A stretch of DNA of 64,000 bases. Origin: Neoroseomonas soli (GTDB lineage: Bacteria > Pseudomonadota > Alphaproteobacteria > Acetobacterales > Acetobacteraceae). The notes beneath the pieces were generated by a model that was not told the DNA's origin, made no database searches, and worked only from the letters and a program-made list of their open reading frames with translations. The stretch is from assembly GCF_018129065.1 (NCBI RefSeq), contig NZ_JAAEDM010000005.1:1-64000 (forward strand). The letters are read 5' to 3'. Positions 27,617 through 35,715 of the stretch are shown here, piece by piece; the first letter of the stretch is position 1, and each line of letters starts with the position of its first letter. A program made the position numbers and the translations under genes.

Positions 27617-28730
27617 GGCTCTTTACCGCGCCTTCGGATGCGAGGCGCAGCAGCGTGTCGCAGATCTGGCGCTGCTGTGCCGGGGTGAGTTCGGGGAAGA
27701 TCGGCAGGGAAAGGAATTCCTCGGCCAGCCGTTCCGAGACGGGGAAGCTGCCCGGACCGCGGCCGAGCTCGGCATAGGCGGGCTGGAGATGGACCGGGCG
27801 CGGATAATGCAGGCCGGTGGCGATCCCGGCCTCGGCCAGGCCATGCGCCAGGCGGTCGCGCTCAGGATGGCGGATGGCATAGACGTGATAGACGTGTTCG
27901 AGTTCCTTCGGCTTCGCCGGCGTGCCGATCGGCGAGCCGGCGAGGAGGTCGTCGTAGAGCGCGGCGACCTCGCGCCGGCGGCGCGTCCATTCCGGCAGGT
28001 GCTTCAGCTTGACCGCGAGGATCGCGCCCTGGATGCCGTCCATGCGGTAGTTGAAGCCATGGCGGACATGGTTGTAGCGGCCTTCCTGCCCCCAGTCGCG
28101 CAACTGGCGGATGGTCGCGGCGAGGTCCTGCCGGTCGGTCACGACACCGCCGCCTTCGCCGCACGCCCCGAGGTTCTTTCCCGGGTAGAAGCTGAAGCAG
28201 CCGATGTCACCGATGGTGCCTGCCGACCGGTTGCGCATTCGCGCGCCGTGGGCCTGCGCCGCGTCTTCGATCACCGCAAGGCCATGGCGGCGGGCGATCC
28301 GGGTGATCGCATCCATCTCCGCCATTCTGCCATGCAGGTGCACGGGGATGACCGCGCGGGTGCGCGCGGTGATTGCGCGCTCGAACGCCGCGGGGTCGAG
28401 GTTCCAGGTTTCGGGATCGACATCCGCCAGGACGGGCGTCGCGCCCGCATAGCGAATGGCGGCGACCGTGGCGACGAAGGTCATCGCCGGTGCGATCACC
28501 TCGTCCCCCGGCCCGATGCCCAGCGCCAGCAAGGCGAGATGGAGTGCGGAGGTACCGGAGTTCAGCGCGATCGCCTCCCGCGCGCCGCAGAAGGCGGCGA
28601 AGTCGGCCTCGAAGGCGTCGACCCGCGGGCCGGAGACGTAGGCGCAACTCGCCAGCGTCTCGAGGACCGCCGCGTCGAGCTCCGCCTTGATGCCGGCGTA
28701 TTGCGCCTTGAGGTCGAGCAGCGGGATCAC
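27606..28730 (-). CDS. DegT-family aminotransferase, WbpE-like
   Basis: 374 residues from a GTG start that overlaps the oxidoreductase stop by four bases (GTGA). Family motifs include MTFVATVAAIRYAGATPV, VIEDAAQAHGARM and the PLP Lys in SFYPGKNLGACGEGG. Next to a WbpB-like dehydrogenase and WbpD-like acetyltransferase it would aminate C3 of a UDP-3-keto-GlcNAcA. Assignment rests on neighbours; ArnB/PseC-type activity is possible. Confidence 0.88.
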   Translation of the reverse strand: MIPLLDLKAQYAGIKAELDAAVLETLASCAYVSGPRVDAFEADFAAFCGAREAIALNSGTSALHLALLALGIGPGDEVIAPAMTFVATVAAIRYAGATPVLADVDPETWNLDPAAFERAITARTRAVIPVHLHGRMAEMDAITRIARRHGLAVIEDAAQAHGARMRNRSAGTIGDIGCFSFYPGKNLGACGEGGGVVTDRQDLAATIRQLRDWGQEGRYNHVRHGFNYRMDGIQGAILAVKLKHLPEWTRRRREVAALYDDLLAGSPIGTPAKPKELEHVYHVYAIRHPERDRLAHGLAEAGIATGLHYPRPVHLQPAYAELGRGPGSFPVSERLAEEFLSLPIFPELTPAQQRQICDTLLRLASEGAVKSHAA

Positions 28731-29752
28731 GACACTTTCCTCATCTGTCCGATCTCCACAGGGTGACCGCGCTGGCGCAGCGAGGCGGTGGCTGCCTCGA
28801 GCGTCTCGACGACACGCAGGCCGCTCGCACCGGAGGTGACGGGCTCGCGCCCGGTCGCGATGCAATCGACGAAATGCTCGATTTCGGTGAGCAGGGCTTC
28901 CTTCACCGAGAGCTGCGGAGCCCACATGTCGCCACTGCGGTAGGAGATGCGCGCCGCAACCGTTTCCGGTCCGTCCCCCAGCGTCACGCCGCGGTCGTAG
29001 ATCTTCACCTTCTCGCTGGGCTCGAGATCGTTCCAGACGATCATCTTCTTGCTGCCGCCGATCAGCGTCTGGCGCACCTTCACGGGCGCGAGCCAGTTGA
29101 CGTTGAGATAGGCGACCGTGCCCGAGGGATAGAACAGGCTGAGATGCGCCATGTTCTCCGTGCGCCCGCGGATGTGGCCCGCGCCGCTCGCCGATACGGC
29201 GAGGGGCTGTTCCTTGAGCAGGAAGTCGAGCACCGACAGGTCGTGCACCGCGAGGTCCCAGATCACGTTCACGTCGTGCTGGAACAATCCGAGATTCACC
29301 CGCGTGCTGTCGTAGTAGAAGACCTCGCCGAGTTCGCCGCGCGCGATGATCTCCCCGATCTTCTGCACCGCGCTCGTGTAGACGAAGGTGTGGTCCACCA
29401 TCAGGACGCGGCTGCGGCGCGCGGCCTCCTCGATCAACCGGTGCGCATCCTCCGAGGAGGCGGTGATCGGCTTCTCGACGATCACGTGCTTCCCCGCGCA
29501 AAGGGCGGCGAGGGCGAGTTCGTGATGGGTGCCGACCGGCGTCGCGATCAGGATCGCATCCGTCGCGGGGTCGGCGACCAGGCTGGACCAATCCTGGTGC
29601 AGGGTGGCGCCGGGGTGGCGCTTGGCCGCGCGGGCGAGGGCGGGCGCGGAGGCGTCCGCGATGCCGGTGAGTCGGCAGCCCTCGGTCTCGGCGACGCAAC
29701 GCGCCAGGTTGGGGCCCCAGTAGCCGTAGCCGATGACACCGATGCCGATCAT
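28727..29752 (-). CDS. Gfo/Idh/MocA-family oxidoreductase, WbpB-like
   Basis: 341 residues. N-terminal Rossmann motif [14 protein letters not shown], then the family EKP motif VIVEKPITA holding the catalytic Lys, and the substrate-domain motif [16 protein letters not shown]. WbpB oxidises C3 of UDP-GlcNAcA in the UDP-ManNAc3NAcA pathway. Overlaps neighbours by four bases on both sides, consistent with a WbpB-WbpE-WbpD unit in one transcript. Confidence 0.88.
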   Translation of the reverse strand: MIGIGVIGYGYWGPNLARCVAETEGCRLTGIADASAPALARAAKRHPGATLHQDWSSLVADPATDAILIATPVGTHHELALAALCAGKHVIVEKPITASSEDAHRLIEEAARRSRVLMVDHTFVYTSAVQKIGEIIARGELGEVFYYDSTRVNLGLFQHDVNVIWDLAVHDLSVLDFLLKEQPLAVSASGAGHIRGRTENMAHLSLFYPSGTVAYLNVNWLAPVKVRQTLIGGSKKMIVWNDLEPSEKVKIYDRGVTLGDGPETVAARISYRSGDMWAPQLSVKEALLTEIEHFVDCIATGREPVTSGASGLRVVETLEAATASLRQRGHPVEIGQMRKVS

Positions 29753-30279
29753 GAGGCCTCGCTTGCCGTTGCGGCGACCGCCTCCGGCGCGCGGTCGCGG
29801 ACGTCGCCGACCACTCTCGCGGGAACGCCGGCGACGATGGCGTGGTCCGGGACGTCGCGCGTGACGACCGCCCCGGCGCCGACCAGGGCACCGCGGCCGA
29901 CGACCACGCCGGCGATGATGGTGGCGTTCGAGCCGATGGAGGCGCCCCGGCGGACCAGGGTCGGTACCACCGTCCAGTCGGCCTCGGTCTTCATGGCGCC
30001 GGTCGCGGTGGTGGCGCGCGGGAATAGCTCGTTCGTGAAGATCACACCGTGGCCGATGAAGACTTCGTCTTCAATCGTTACGCCCTCGCAGATGAAGGAG
30101 TGCGACGAGATCTTACATTGGGCGCCAACGGTACTATTCTTCTGGATCTCGACGAACGGTCCGATCTTCGTCCCGGCGCCCACCGAGCAGCCGTACAAAT
30201 TAACGAGATCCGGGTGCGTGACAACGACGCCTGCACCTAATTGAACATTGGTGAGCGGCATGACGGGAGCATCCGTCAT
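29749..30279 (-). CDS. Left-handed beta-helix acyltransferase, WbpD-like
   Basis: 176 residues; first gene of the six-gene unit. Hexapeptide repeats run through the protein ([16 protein letters not shown]-like, [26 protein letters not shown]), ending [12 protein letters not shown] at 30279 has no clear ribosome-binding site and a second ATG at 30261 is possible. WbpD acetylates the C3 amine of UDP-GlcNAc3NA. A WbpA-type UDP-GlcNAc 6-dehydrogenase is not in this window. Codon use near the start is more AT-rich than average. Confidence 0.85.
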   Translation of the reverse strand: MTDAPVMPLTNVQLGAGVVVTHPDLVNLYGCSVGAGTKIGPFVEIQKNSTVGAQCKISSHSFICEGVTIEDEVFIGHGVIFTNELFPRATTATGAMKTEADWTVVPTLVRRGASIGSNATIIAGVVVGRGALVGAGAVVTRDVPDHAIVAGVPARVVGDVRDRAPEAVAATASEAS

Positions 30280-30509
30280 TCAAGCCGCGGTAGCAACATT
30301 AAAATAAAAGAAAGAGTCCAAGAAACATAATAGCGGTATCCGAGGGGCGTATGGTGAGTATTGGCTGAGCGTGACGTGGCTGCTGCAACCATTGGAGAGT
30401 CTGGCGGGGCCGCTCGGCAACCGGATGGGGCGCCGCCGAGCGTTGCGCATCCGTCCGCATGTGCCCTCTGCGCTTCCGCGTGACGACAGCAGGGCTGGGT
30501 GGAAGGGCA

Positions 30510-30790
30510 GGATGAAGGGCGCGCGGGTGAGATCCGAACTCCACGCCGCCTGCGGCGCGGGGGGCCAAGGGGGTGCCGCCAATTGGTGGCTGAGGCAACG
30601 ACCAAGGTGGCGCCGCGCTGATGCGGTTCCGCCTGCCACGTATGGGCGAACCGATCGCCGACCGCCGCTTGCACCCCTTCAACGCGCAGTCGGAAACTGC
30701 CTGTCCGCCGCGCCCCTGTGCTCTGCCGCCAGCACCACCGGATCGAGCGTGTGTTCGGTCGTCGGGAAGGGGCCGCGCCATGCTGGCGGA
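30510..30790 (+). pseudogene. Decayed IS5-family transposase fragment
   Basis: Translated pieces in two frames resemble the middle and C-terminus of IS5/IS427-type transposases: RVRSELHAACGAGGQGG in one frame (near 30525-30580), then, after a frame change, CTPSTRSRKLPVRRAP and LCRQHHRIERVFGRREG in another (about 30670-30765). The HRIE.FGR motif marks the DDE C-terminal block. No terminal inverted repeats or intact frame remain. Confidence 0.5.
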
Positions 30791-30801
30791 CCTTGCTTGC
30801 C

Positions 30802-30840
30802 GCTGCCCTCCCGCGCCTGCTCGAGGCGCGGGAGGGCAGC
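30802..30840. repeat. Perfect 17-bp inverted repeat
   Basis: Arm gctgccctcccgcgcct at 30802-30818, loop gctcg, and exact reverse complement at 30824-30840. No T run follows on either strand, so it is not a typical terminator. It lies directly beside repeat copy B. Confidence 0.85.
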
Positions 30841-30841
30841 C

Positions 30842-30948
30842 CCTGGAGCGGTTTCCGCCCGATCCGGCTGACGGGCACCGCTCCAGGTCTCTGCTCTTGT
30901 GAGCATCCTCACCCGATCAGGTGCTTCCACCTGATCGGGCTCTGCGCT
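30842..30948 (-). repeat. Dispersed intergenic repeat, copy B
   Basis: Minus-strand counterpart of copy A (2561-2664). The inverted repeat cccgatcaggtgg / ccacctgatcggg is nearly perfect here, followed by the gagcggtg block and ggaaaccgctcc. Ends just before the C-terminus of the RTX gene at 30958. Confidence 0.6.
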
Positions 30949-30957
30949 GGCCTGACC

Positions 30958-33252
30958 TTAGAGCAGGAACCAGTCCGCCGTGGGTCCGGTCGCGCTGGTG
31001 ACGTTGATGGCGAAGTCCGCCGCGCCGTCGCCGTTGATGTCGCCGCGCACCTGGTAGGAATCGCCGCCCAGCGAGGCGACCATCACCTCGCCGGCCTGCT
31101 TCCCGAAGCTGGTGACATAGGCGAAGGCGTCGTCGCCGGCCTGCGACAGGTTGGCATCGATCTGCCGCAGGTCGATCCGGTCCTGCCCGGCCACGAAGTC
31201 GACGATCTGGTCGGGCGCCTTCGTGGTGCTTTGGGAGGCATCGAGGAAGCGGAAGTGGTCCCCGCCGTTGCCGCCGATCAGGACGTCCCGCCCCACGCCG
31301 CCGATCAGCACGTCGTTGCCGTCGCCGCCGCTGAGCGTGTCGTTGCCGGCCATGCCCCAGAGCACATTGTCGCCTGCATTGCCGATGATGGTATTGGCGA
31401 GCGCATTGCCGGCGCCGGTGACGAGGCCGGCCCCATCAAGCCGCAGCACCTCGACATTCGCCGAGAGCGTGTAGCTGGTGCCGCCCGTCGCGGAGACCGT
31501 GTCGATCCCGGCGCCGGAGGCCTCGACGACGGTGTCCCCGCTGCTGTCGACGACGTAGAAGTCGTTGCCCTTGCCACCCACCAGCAGGTCGTTGCCCGAG
31601 CCGCCGTCGAGCGTGTCGTTGCCTTGGTACCCGTAGAGCGAGTCCGCGCCGTCGCCGCCCTGCATGCCGTTGCCGAGGGCATTGCCGTTGAGGAGGGCGC
31701 CGCCCTTGGCGGTGGCGACGACATCCTCCACGTTCGTGGTCAGGGTGTAGGTCGAGAGGCTGGTCTCGACCTTGTCGCGGCCGCCCCCGTTGCCTTCGAC
31801 CACCACGTCGCCGGTCGAGTTCACGACGTAGTGGTCGTTGTCGGCGCCACCGATCATCCGATCGTTGCCGGTCCCGCCGTCCAGCGTGTCATTCCCGGCG
31901 CCGCCCTCGAGCGTGTCGTTGCCCGCGAGCCCGACGAGGAGATCGCTGCCGCCGTTGCCCCGCGCCAGGTCCGCGCCCGCGGTCAGCGTCGGCGCATCGT
32001 TCATGACGTCACCGCCGATGAAGAGACGGCCGGTGACCTCGCTGGCGCTCGAGACCGAAACGCTGCTCGACGAGCCGTTCGAGGCGGTGACGCTGAGGCG
32101 GAGTTGCTCCCCGACCTCGCCCGCGCCCGGCGTGAAGGAGAGCGAGGTGGCGCCCGTGATGTTCTTCCAGGTGCCGGATTCGAGCGACTGCCACTGATAG
32201 GAATTGGTGACGCCGGTGGTCGACGTGGAAGCGGCCACCGAAGCGCCGAGGGCCTCGCCCTGGGTCGGGGTGGTGTCGCCGAGCGTCACGGTGAGCGACG
32301 GCAGGGCGGGGGGGGGCGTGGGCGTGGGCGTGACGGCCTGCCAGGGCGAGGAATAGTCGAGGGCCGACCCGCTCGAGAGGTAGGTGGTCCCGGAGACGTT
32401 CGCCGCACCCGAGCTGATCTGGCCCGAGGTGAGCCCGTAGACGTCGTTGCCGGAGATGGTCGCGGCGATGCCGGTCGCGTTGACCAGCAGCTTCGGGCTC
32501 GTGCCCGACATGTTGTTGAGGACGACGTTGTCGGAGATCAGCAGGCTCGAACCGGCGTAGGGCGCGCTCTCGCCGCCGAAGTGGACGATCGCTGGGTTGT
32601 CGGAATTCGCGCCCTGCTGGATGACGTTGCCCGTGATGATGCCGACACCGCCATTCGGCAGGTCGATGCTGTAGCTCGCCGTGCTGGAGTTGTCGTAGAT
32701 CCGCGAGTTCGTGATGATCGTCTCGCTCGCGCGGCTCTTGATCTCATGGCCGACATTGGCGTCGTGGAAGTAGCTGTTGTCGATGATGAGCTTCGCGACG
32801 TTCCCGACGTAGATGTTGTGGGAATAGCCGTCGCCGGCGCCGTTGAAGGCGAATTCGGAGTCCTTGATCGTGACGGTCGCGCCGGGGATGCTGCCGATCA
32901 GCAGGCCGTTCTGGTTGTCGTGGAAGTAGGACGACAGGACCGTGAGGTCGCCGGCCTCATGGCGGATGCCGGTGCCGTTCATGTCCGGCACCTTGGTCCC
33001 CGAGAAGCTGAGGTTCTGCACCGTCACGTCGTTCTGCGTGACGAGGATGCCCTTGCCATTGGGCGGCGGCACGGTGGCGACGAGGTTCGCCATGCCGCCC
33101 ACACCCACGATGGTGATCGCGGTCTTGATGGTCGCGAAGTCGTTGTAATAGGTGCCGGCCTGGACAGCGATGGTGTCACCATCGCGGGATGCCCCAATCG
33201 CTGCGGCAATCGTGCTGTATTGTTGGCCTGCGCCAACGGTCAGAGTAGCCAA
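30958..33252 (-). CDS. Secreted RTX protein with N-terminal right-handed beta-helix
   Basis: 764 residues from a TTG start at 33252. An in-frame stop lies just upstream, and a GGGGG ribosome-binding-type run precedes the TTG. Residues 1-~300 are a pectate-lyase-like parallel beta-helix, then a Pro/Thr linker (~306-316), an Ig-like domain (~320-410), RTX nonapeptides such as GGAGNDTLDGG (~430-690) and a serralysin-type C-terminal part. There is no signal peptide, as expected for type I secretion with calcium-dependent folding outside. The helix domain is related to the two neighbouring beta-helix proteins. Possible polysaccharide lyase or epimerase, unproven. Confidence 0.88.
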   Translation of the reverse strand: MATLTVGAGQQYSTIAAAIGASRDGDTIAVQAGTYYNDFATIKTAITIVGVGGMANLVATVPPPNGKGILVTQNDVTVQNLSFSGTKVPDMNGTGIRHEAGDLTVLSSYFHDNQNGLLIGSIPGATVTIKDSEFAFNGAGDGYSHNIYVGNVAKLIIDNSYFHDANVGHEIKSRASETIITNSRIYDNSSTASYSIDLPNGGVGIITGNVIQQGANSDNPAIVHFGGESAPYAGSSLLISDNVVLNNMSGTSPKLLVNATGIAATISGNDVYGLTSGQISSGAANVSGTTYLSSGSALDYSSPWQAVTPTPTPPPALPSLTVTLGDTTPTQGEALGASVAASTSTTGVTNSYQWQSLESGTWKNITGATSLSFTPGAGEVGEQLRLSVTASNGSSSSVSVSSASEVTGRLFIGGDVMNDAPTLTAGADLARGNGGSDLLVGLAGNDTLEGGAGNDTLDGGTGNDRMIGGADNDHYVVNSTGDVVVEGNGGGRDKVETSLSTYTLTTNVEDVVATAKGGALLNGNALGNGMQGGDGADSLYGYQGNDTLDGGSGNDLLVGGKGNDFYVVDSSGDTVVEASGAGIDTVSATGGTSYTLSANVEVLRLDGAGLVTGAGNALANTIIGNAGDNVLWGMAGNDTLSGGDGNDVLIGGVGRDVLIGGNGGDHFRFLDASQSTTKAPDQIVDFVAGQDRIDLRQIDANLSQAGDDAFAYVTSFGKQAGEVMVASLGGDSYQVRGDINGDGAADFAINVTSATGPTADWFLL

Positions 33253-33584
33253 GATCTTGCCCCCTTTTCATTTTGCGGGGGCGGCTGGATGCTTGTTCCA
33301 GACCGGGAATACATGCCGTGATCCCCCCTGCAGTGCTGCCGATGCACCTGATGTGCTGCGGCGGCACGAGACAACCAGAAATTGTGGCGACGAGGGGGCA
33401 GGGGCAGAAAACAGGTCCGCTTTCGCGAGATTGTGAGCAGAAATTCCCGTAACGCGAGCGTGTCGCGGATGCTGATCAACCAGTTGGGCATTTCCGCGCT
33501 ACGTGCGAGTCGTCATGAATTGGGACGGAGAAGGCTGACCGTTGCTGGAGTGGATCCCGATCAGGGGGTGGACCAGATCGCGCG
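33253..33584. other. Gene-free stretch between two beta-helix genes
   Basis: 332 bases upstream of the RTX gene. It should hold that gene's promoter, but no clear hexamers stand out. Around 33551-33566 the bases gatcccgatcagg match the start of repeat copy A, perhaps a fragment of the same family. Confidence 0.4.
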
Positions 33585-34544
33585 CTACTCGGCAACGGCG
33601 AAACGCGACATCGGAGGCAGCGCCGTCACTCGGCCGTCGCCGCGCAGCGGCTGCACCGAGCCCGTGATCCGGTTGCGCACCAGGATCGCGGGCGTCGCGG
33701 TGTGGTTCGTGACGAACGCGGTGCGGTAGCGGCCATCGAGGACGAAGCTGTTGTCCTCGATGAGGATCTCGGGCGTCGGCCGGTTGACGCCTTCCGCGCC
33801 GATCGCGATGGCGGTGGAGCGGTTCTCCGAACGCGGCCCCTTGCGCATCCGATTGCCACGGATCAGGACCGCGCCGCCGTTCGGCACGTCGATCAGGTAG
33901 CTCGCGGTGCCGTCCGGGCCGTCGTCGATCTCGTTGTCGAGGACCTCTGTCCGCAGCGCCCGCGACTTGATGTGGTGCCCCTCGCGCGTGCCGACGAAGC
34001 GCGACCTTTCGACGCGGAAGAGCGCGACGCCACCGACGTAGATCCCGTGTGCGCAGGCCCGTTCGCAACTGCCGTTGCCGATGAACTGGCTGTCGCGGAC
34101 GATCAGGCTCCCGCGCGGCTGTCCGCCGGACAGGATGCCGTTCTCGTTGCCGATGAAGCGGGAACCTTCGACCGTGAGCCCGACACCCTCGGCGCGGATG
34201 CCGGCGCCGTTGGCGTCGGGAACGCGCGCACCCGAGAAGGTAAGGTTCCGCACCACGACGTCGTTGCCGGTGATGACGAAGATTCCTTTTCCCTGGCAGG
34301 TGCGTTCGGTCACGATGGTGCGCGCCGCGTCCTCTCCTTCGATGACCAGGCGGCTGTTCCGCCACACGGCGCAGTCCCTGTAGGTGCCCGCCGCAATGCG
34401 GATCGTGTCGCCGTCGGCCGCGGCGGCTGCCGCATCGGATGGTTGCGCGTAGGGGCGGCCGGGCCCAACCTCGAGCACGCGGGCCCCGGAAGGCTGCGTG
34501 CAGACCAGTACCAGCAGGCCAGCGGCCAGGAGGACGGTTCGCAT
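33585..34544 (-). CDS. Secreted right-handed beta-helix protein (Sec route)
   Basis: 319 residues from the ATG at 34544, with an N-terminal signal peptide (MRTVLLAAGLLVLVCTQPSGA). The body is a parallel beta-helix with recurring turns such as GKGIFVITGNDVVVRNLTF and GAGIRAEGVGLTVEGSRFI. It aligns with the N-terminal domain of the RTX protein next door (for example VRNLTFSGARVPD versus VQNLSFSGTKVPD) and more distantly with the divergent gene at 34544. No RTX repeats. Family members include alginate C5-epimerases and lyases, but no catalytic set is evident. A TTG at 34559 is less likely. Confidence 0.8.
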   Translation of the reverse strand: MRTVLLAAGLLVLVCTQPSGARVLEVGPGRPYAQPSDAAAAAADGDTIRIAAGTYRDCAVWRNSRLVIEGEDAARTIVTERTCQGKGIFVITGNDVVVRNLTFSGARVPDANGAGIRAEGVGLTVEGSRFIGNENGILSGGQPRGSLIVRDSQFIGNGSCERACAHGIYVGGVALFRVERSRFVGTREGHHIKSRALRTEVLDNEIDDGPDGTASYLIDVPNGGAVLIRGNRMRKGPRSENRSTAIAIGAEGVNRPTPEILIEDNSFVLDGRYRTAFVTNHTATPAILVRNRITGSVQPLRGDGRVTALPPMSRFAVAE

Positions 34545-35713
34545 TGGCGGGGATCCCAAGGGCAGCGACGACGGAACGCTACGGCACGCGGCGCCGCTGC
34601 CGCAACCGAACTGCGCTGCGAAGGCTGGCCTGCCTCGTCGTCGCCGGCGCCGCGACCCATGTCCCGCCTGCCCCTGCTGCGGAACTCGTCGTCGGGGAGG
34701 GCGCGGCCTACCCGCTGCCGAGTGCGGCCGCCGCGGCCGTCCGGCCGGGCGACCGCGTGCGTATCCTTCCCGGGACCTATTACGATTGCGTAGTCTGGGC
34801 CGTCGACGGGATCGAGATCGTGGGCAGTGGCGAGGCGACGCGGATCACGGACCGCATATGCCAGGGCAAGGCCGTGTTCGTGGTCACCGGGAACGGGATC
34901 ATGATCCGCGGCCTGGTCTTGACGCGCGCGCGCAGCCTGGACGGCAACGCGGCGGGCATCCGCCTGGAAGGGCGCGACCTGACGCTGCGGGACGTCGTGA
35001 TCGAGGACAACCAGGATGGCGTCGTCGCGCCCGGCATCGCCGGAGGAACGCTGCGGATCGAGGACAGCGTCTTCCGCGCCAACGGAACCGCCAGCGCCGA
35101 ATCGCCCACGGGCGCGGTGCGCGTCGGTCCGCTCGAACGACTGGTGGTCACCCGCACGCAGTTCACTGCCGGCCGCGGTGAATCGGTCATCACCTCGGCC
35201 GCGCGTTCGACCGAGATCGCGAACAGCCTGATCGAGGCGGTCCCAGCCGGCCGCGGGCCGACAGTGCGCGTGGAGGGCGGCCTGCTCATGGAGGGAACGA
35301 CGATCGCGCCGGGCGAAGGCCCGCGAGGACGCCGCGCCGCCGTCCTTGCCGTGGGTGGAGACGGCGCGGGAGATCTCATCCTCCGCGGCAACCGCCTCGC
35401 GGGCGAGGGCACCCTGCTGGTGAACTGGTCAGGCCGCGAGGCGCGTCTGGCGGGCAATGAGGTCGGGCGCGCCAGCCTCGCGGAAACGCGCGATGGCGCC
35501 TGGATCAACCGGGCGCGGGGCCTGGCGCGGGCAGCATACGACGCGGTGCGCGAGGCATTTCGCGACGCCCGGCGCGCCCTGAAGGCGCTGCTGCGGTCGA
35601 TCCTGCGCGGGGACGAGGCGCAGGCCGGCGCGCTACCGGTCGGCGCGACGAGCATGGCCATGGGCCGCGGGCGCGGCGTGCGTCGCGGTGGTCGTCGCGC
35701 GGTGCGTCGCTGA
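34544..35713 (+). CDS. Third beta-helix protein with basic C-terminal tail
   Basis: About 389 residues from a TTG at 34544. The TTG is supported by AGGAGG (34528-34533) ten bases upstream. The N-terminus is Arg-rich then hydrophobic (LACLVVAGAATHVPPAPAAE), a possible signal sequence. The beta-helix core repeats the pattern of the two leftward genes: GKAVFVVTGNGIMIRGLVL. The last ~75 residues are amphipathic and strongly basic. The start codon overlaps the divergent gene's start by one base, so promoters must lie within coding sequence or the starts are wrong. Stop is two bases before the 800-aa membrane protein. Confidence 0.7.
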   Translation: MAGIPRAATTERYGTRRRCRNRTALRRLACLVVAGAATHVPPAPAAELVVGEGAAYPLPSAAAAAVRPGDRVRILPGTYYDCVVWAVDGIEIVGSGEATRITDRICQGKAVFVVTGNGIMIRGLVLTRARSLDGNAAGIRLEGRDLTLRDVVIEDNQDGVVAPGIAGGTLRIEDSVFRANGTASAESPTGAVRVGPLERLVVTRTQFTAGRGESVITSAARSTEIANSLIEAVPAGRGPTVRVEGGLLMEGTTIAPGEGPRGRRAAVLAVGGDGAGDLILRGNRLAGEGTLLVNWSGREARLAGNEVGRASLAETRDGAWINRARGLARAAYDAVREAFRDARRALKALLRSILRGDEAQAGALPVGATSMAMGRGRGVRRGGRRAVRR

Positions 35714-35715
35714 CG

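Larger units (their letters stand above)
30280..30957. other. Gene-free stretch with transposase remnant and repeats
   Basis: 678 bases. The first ~70 bases are AT-rich and hold a TATTAT word on the minus strand that could be a -10 for the wbp-like operon, without a good -35. From about 30510 to 30790 lies a broken transposase. A perfect palindrome follows at 30802-30840 and the dispersed repeat copy B at 30842-30948. No intact gene. Confidence 0.6.

Noticed and set aside
30718-33321. 867-aa plus-strand ORF
   Set aside because: Antisense to the RTX beta-helix gene and shares its repeat periodicity; no independent domain, apart from the transposase fragment near 30720.
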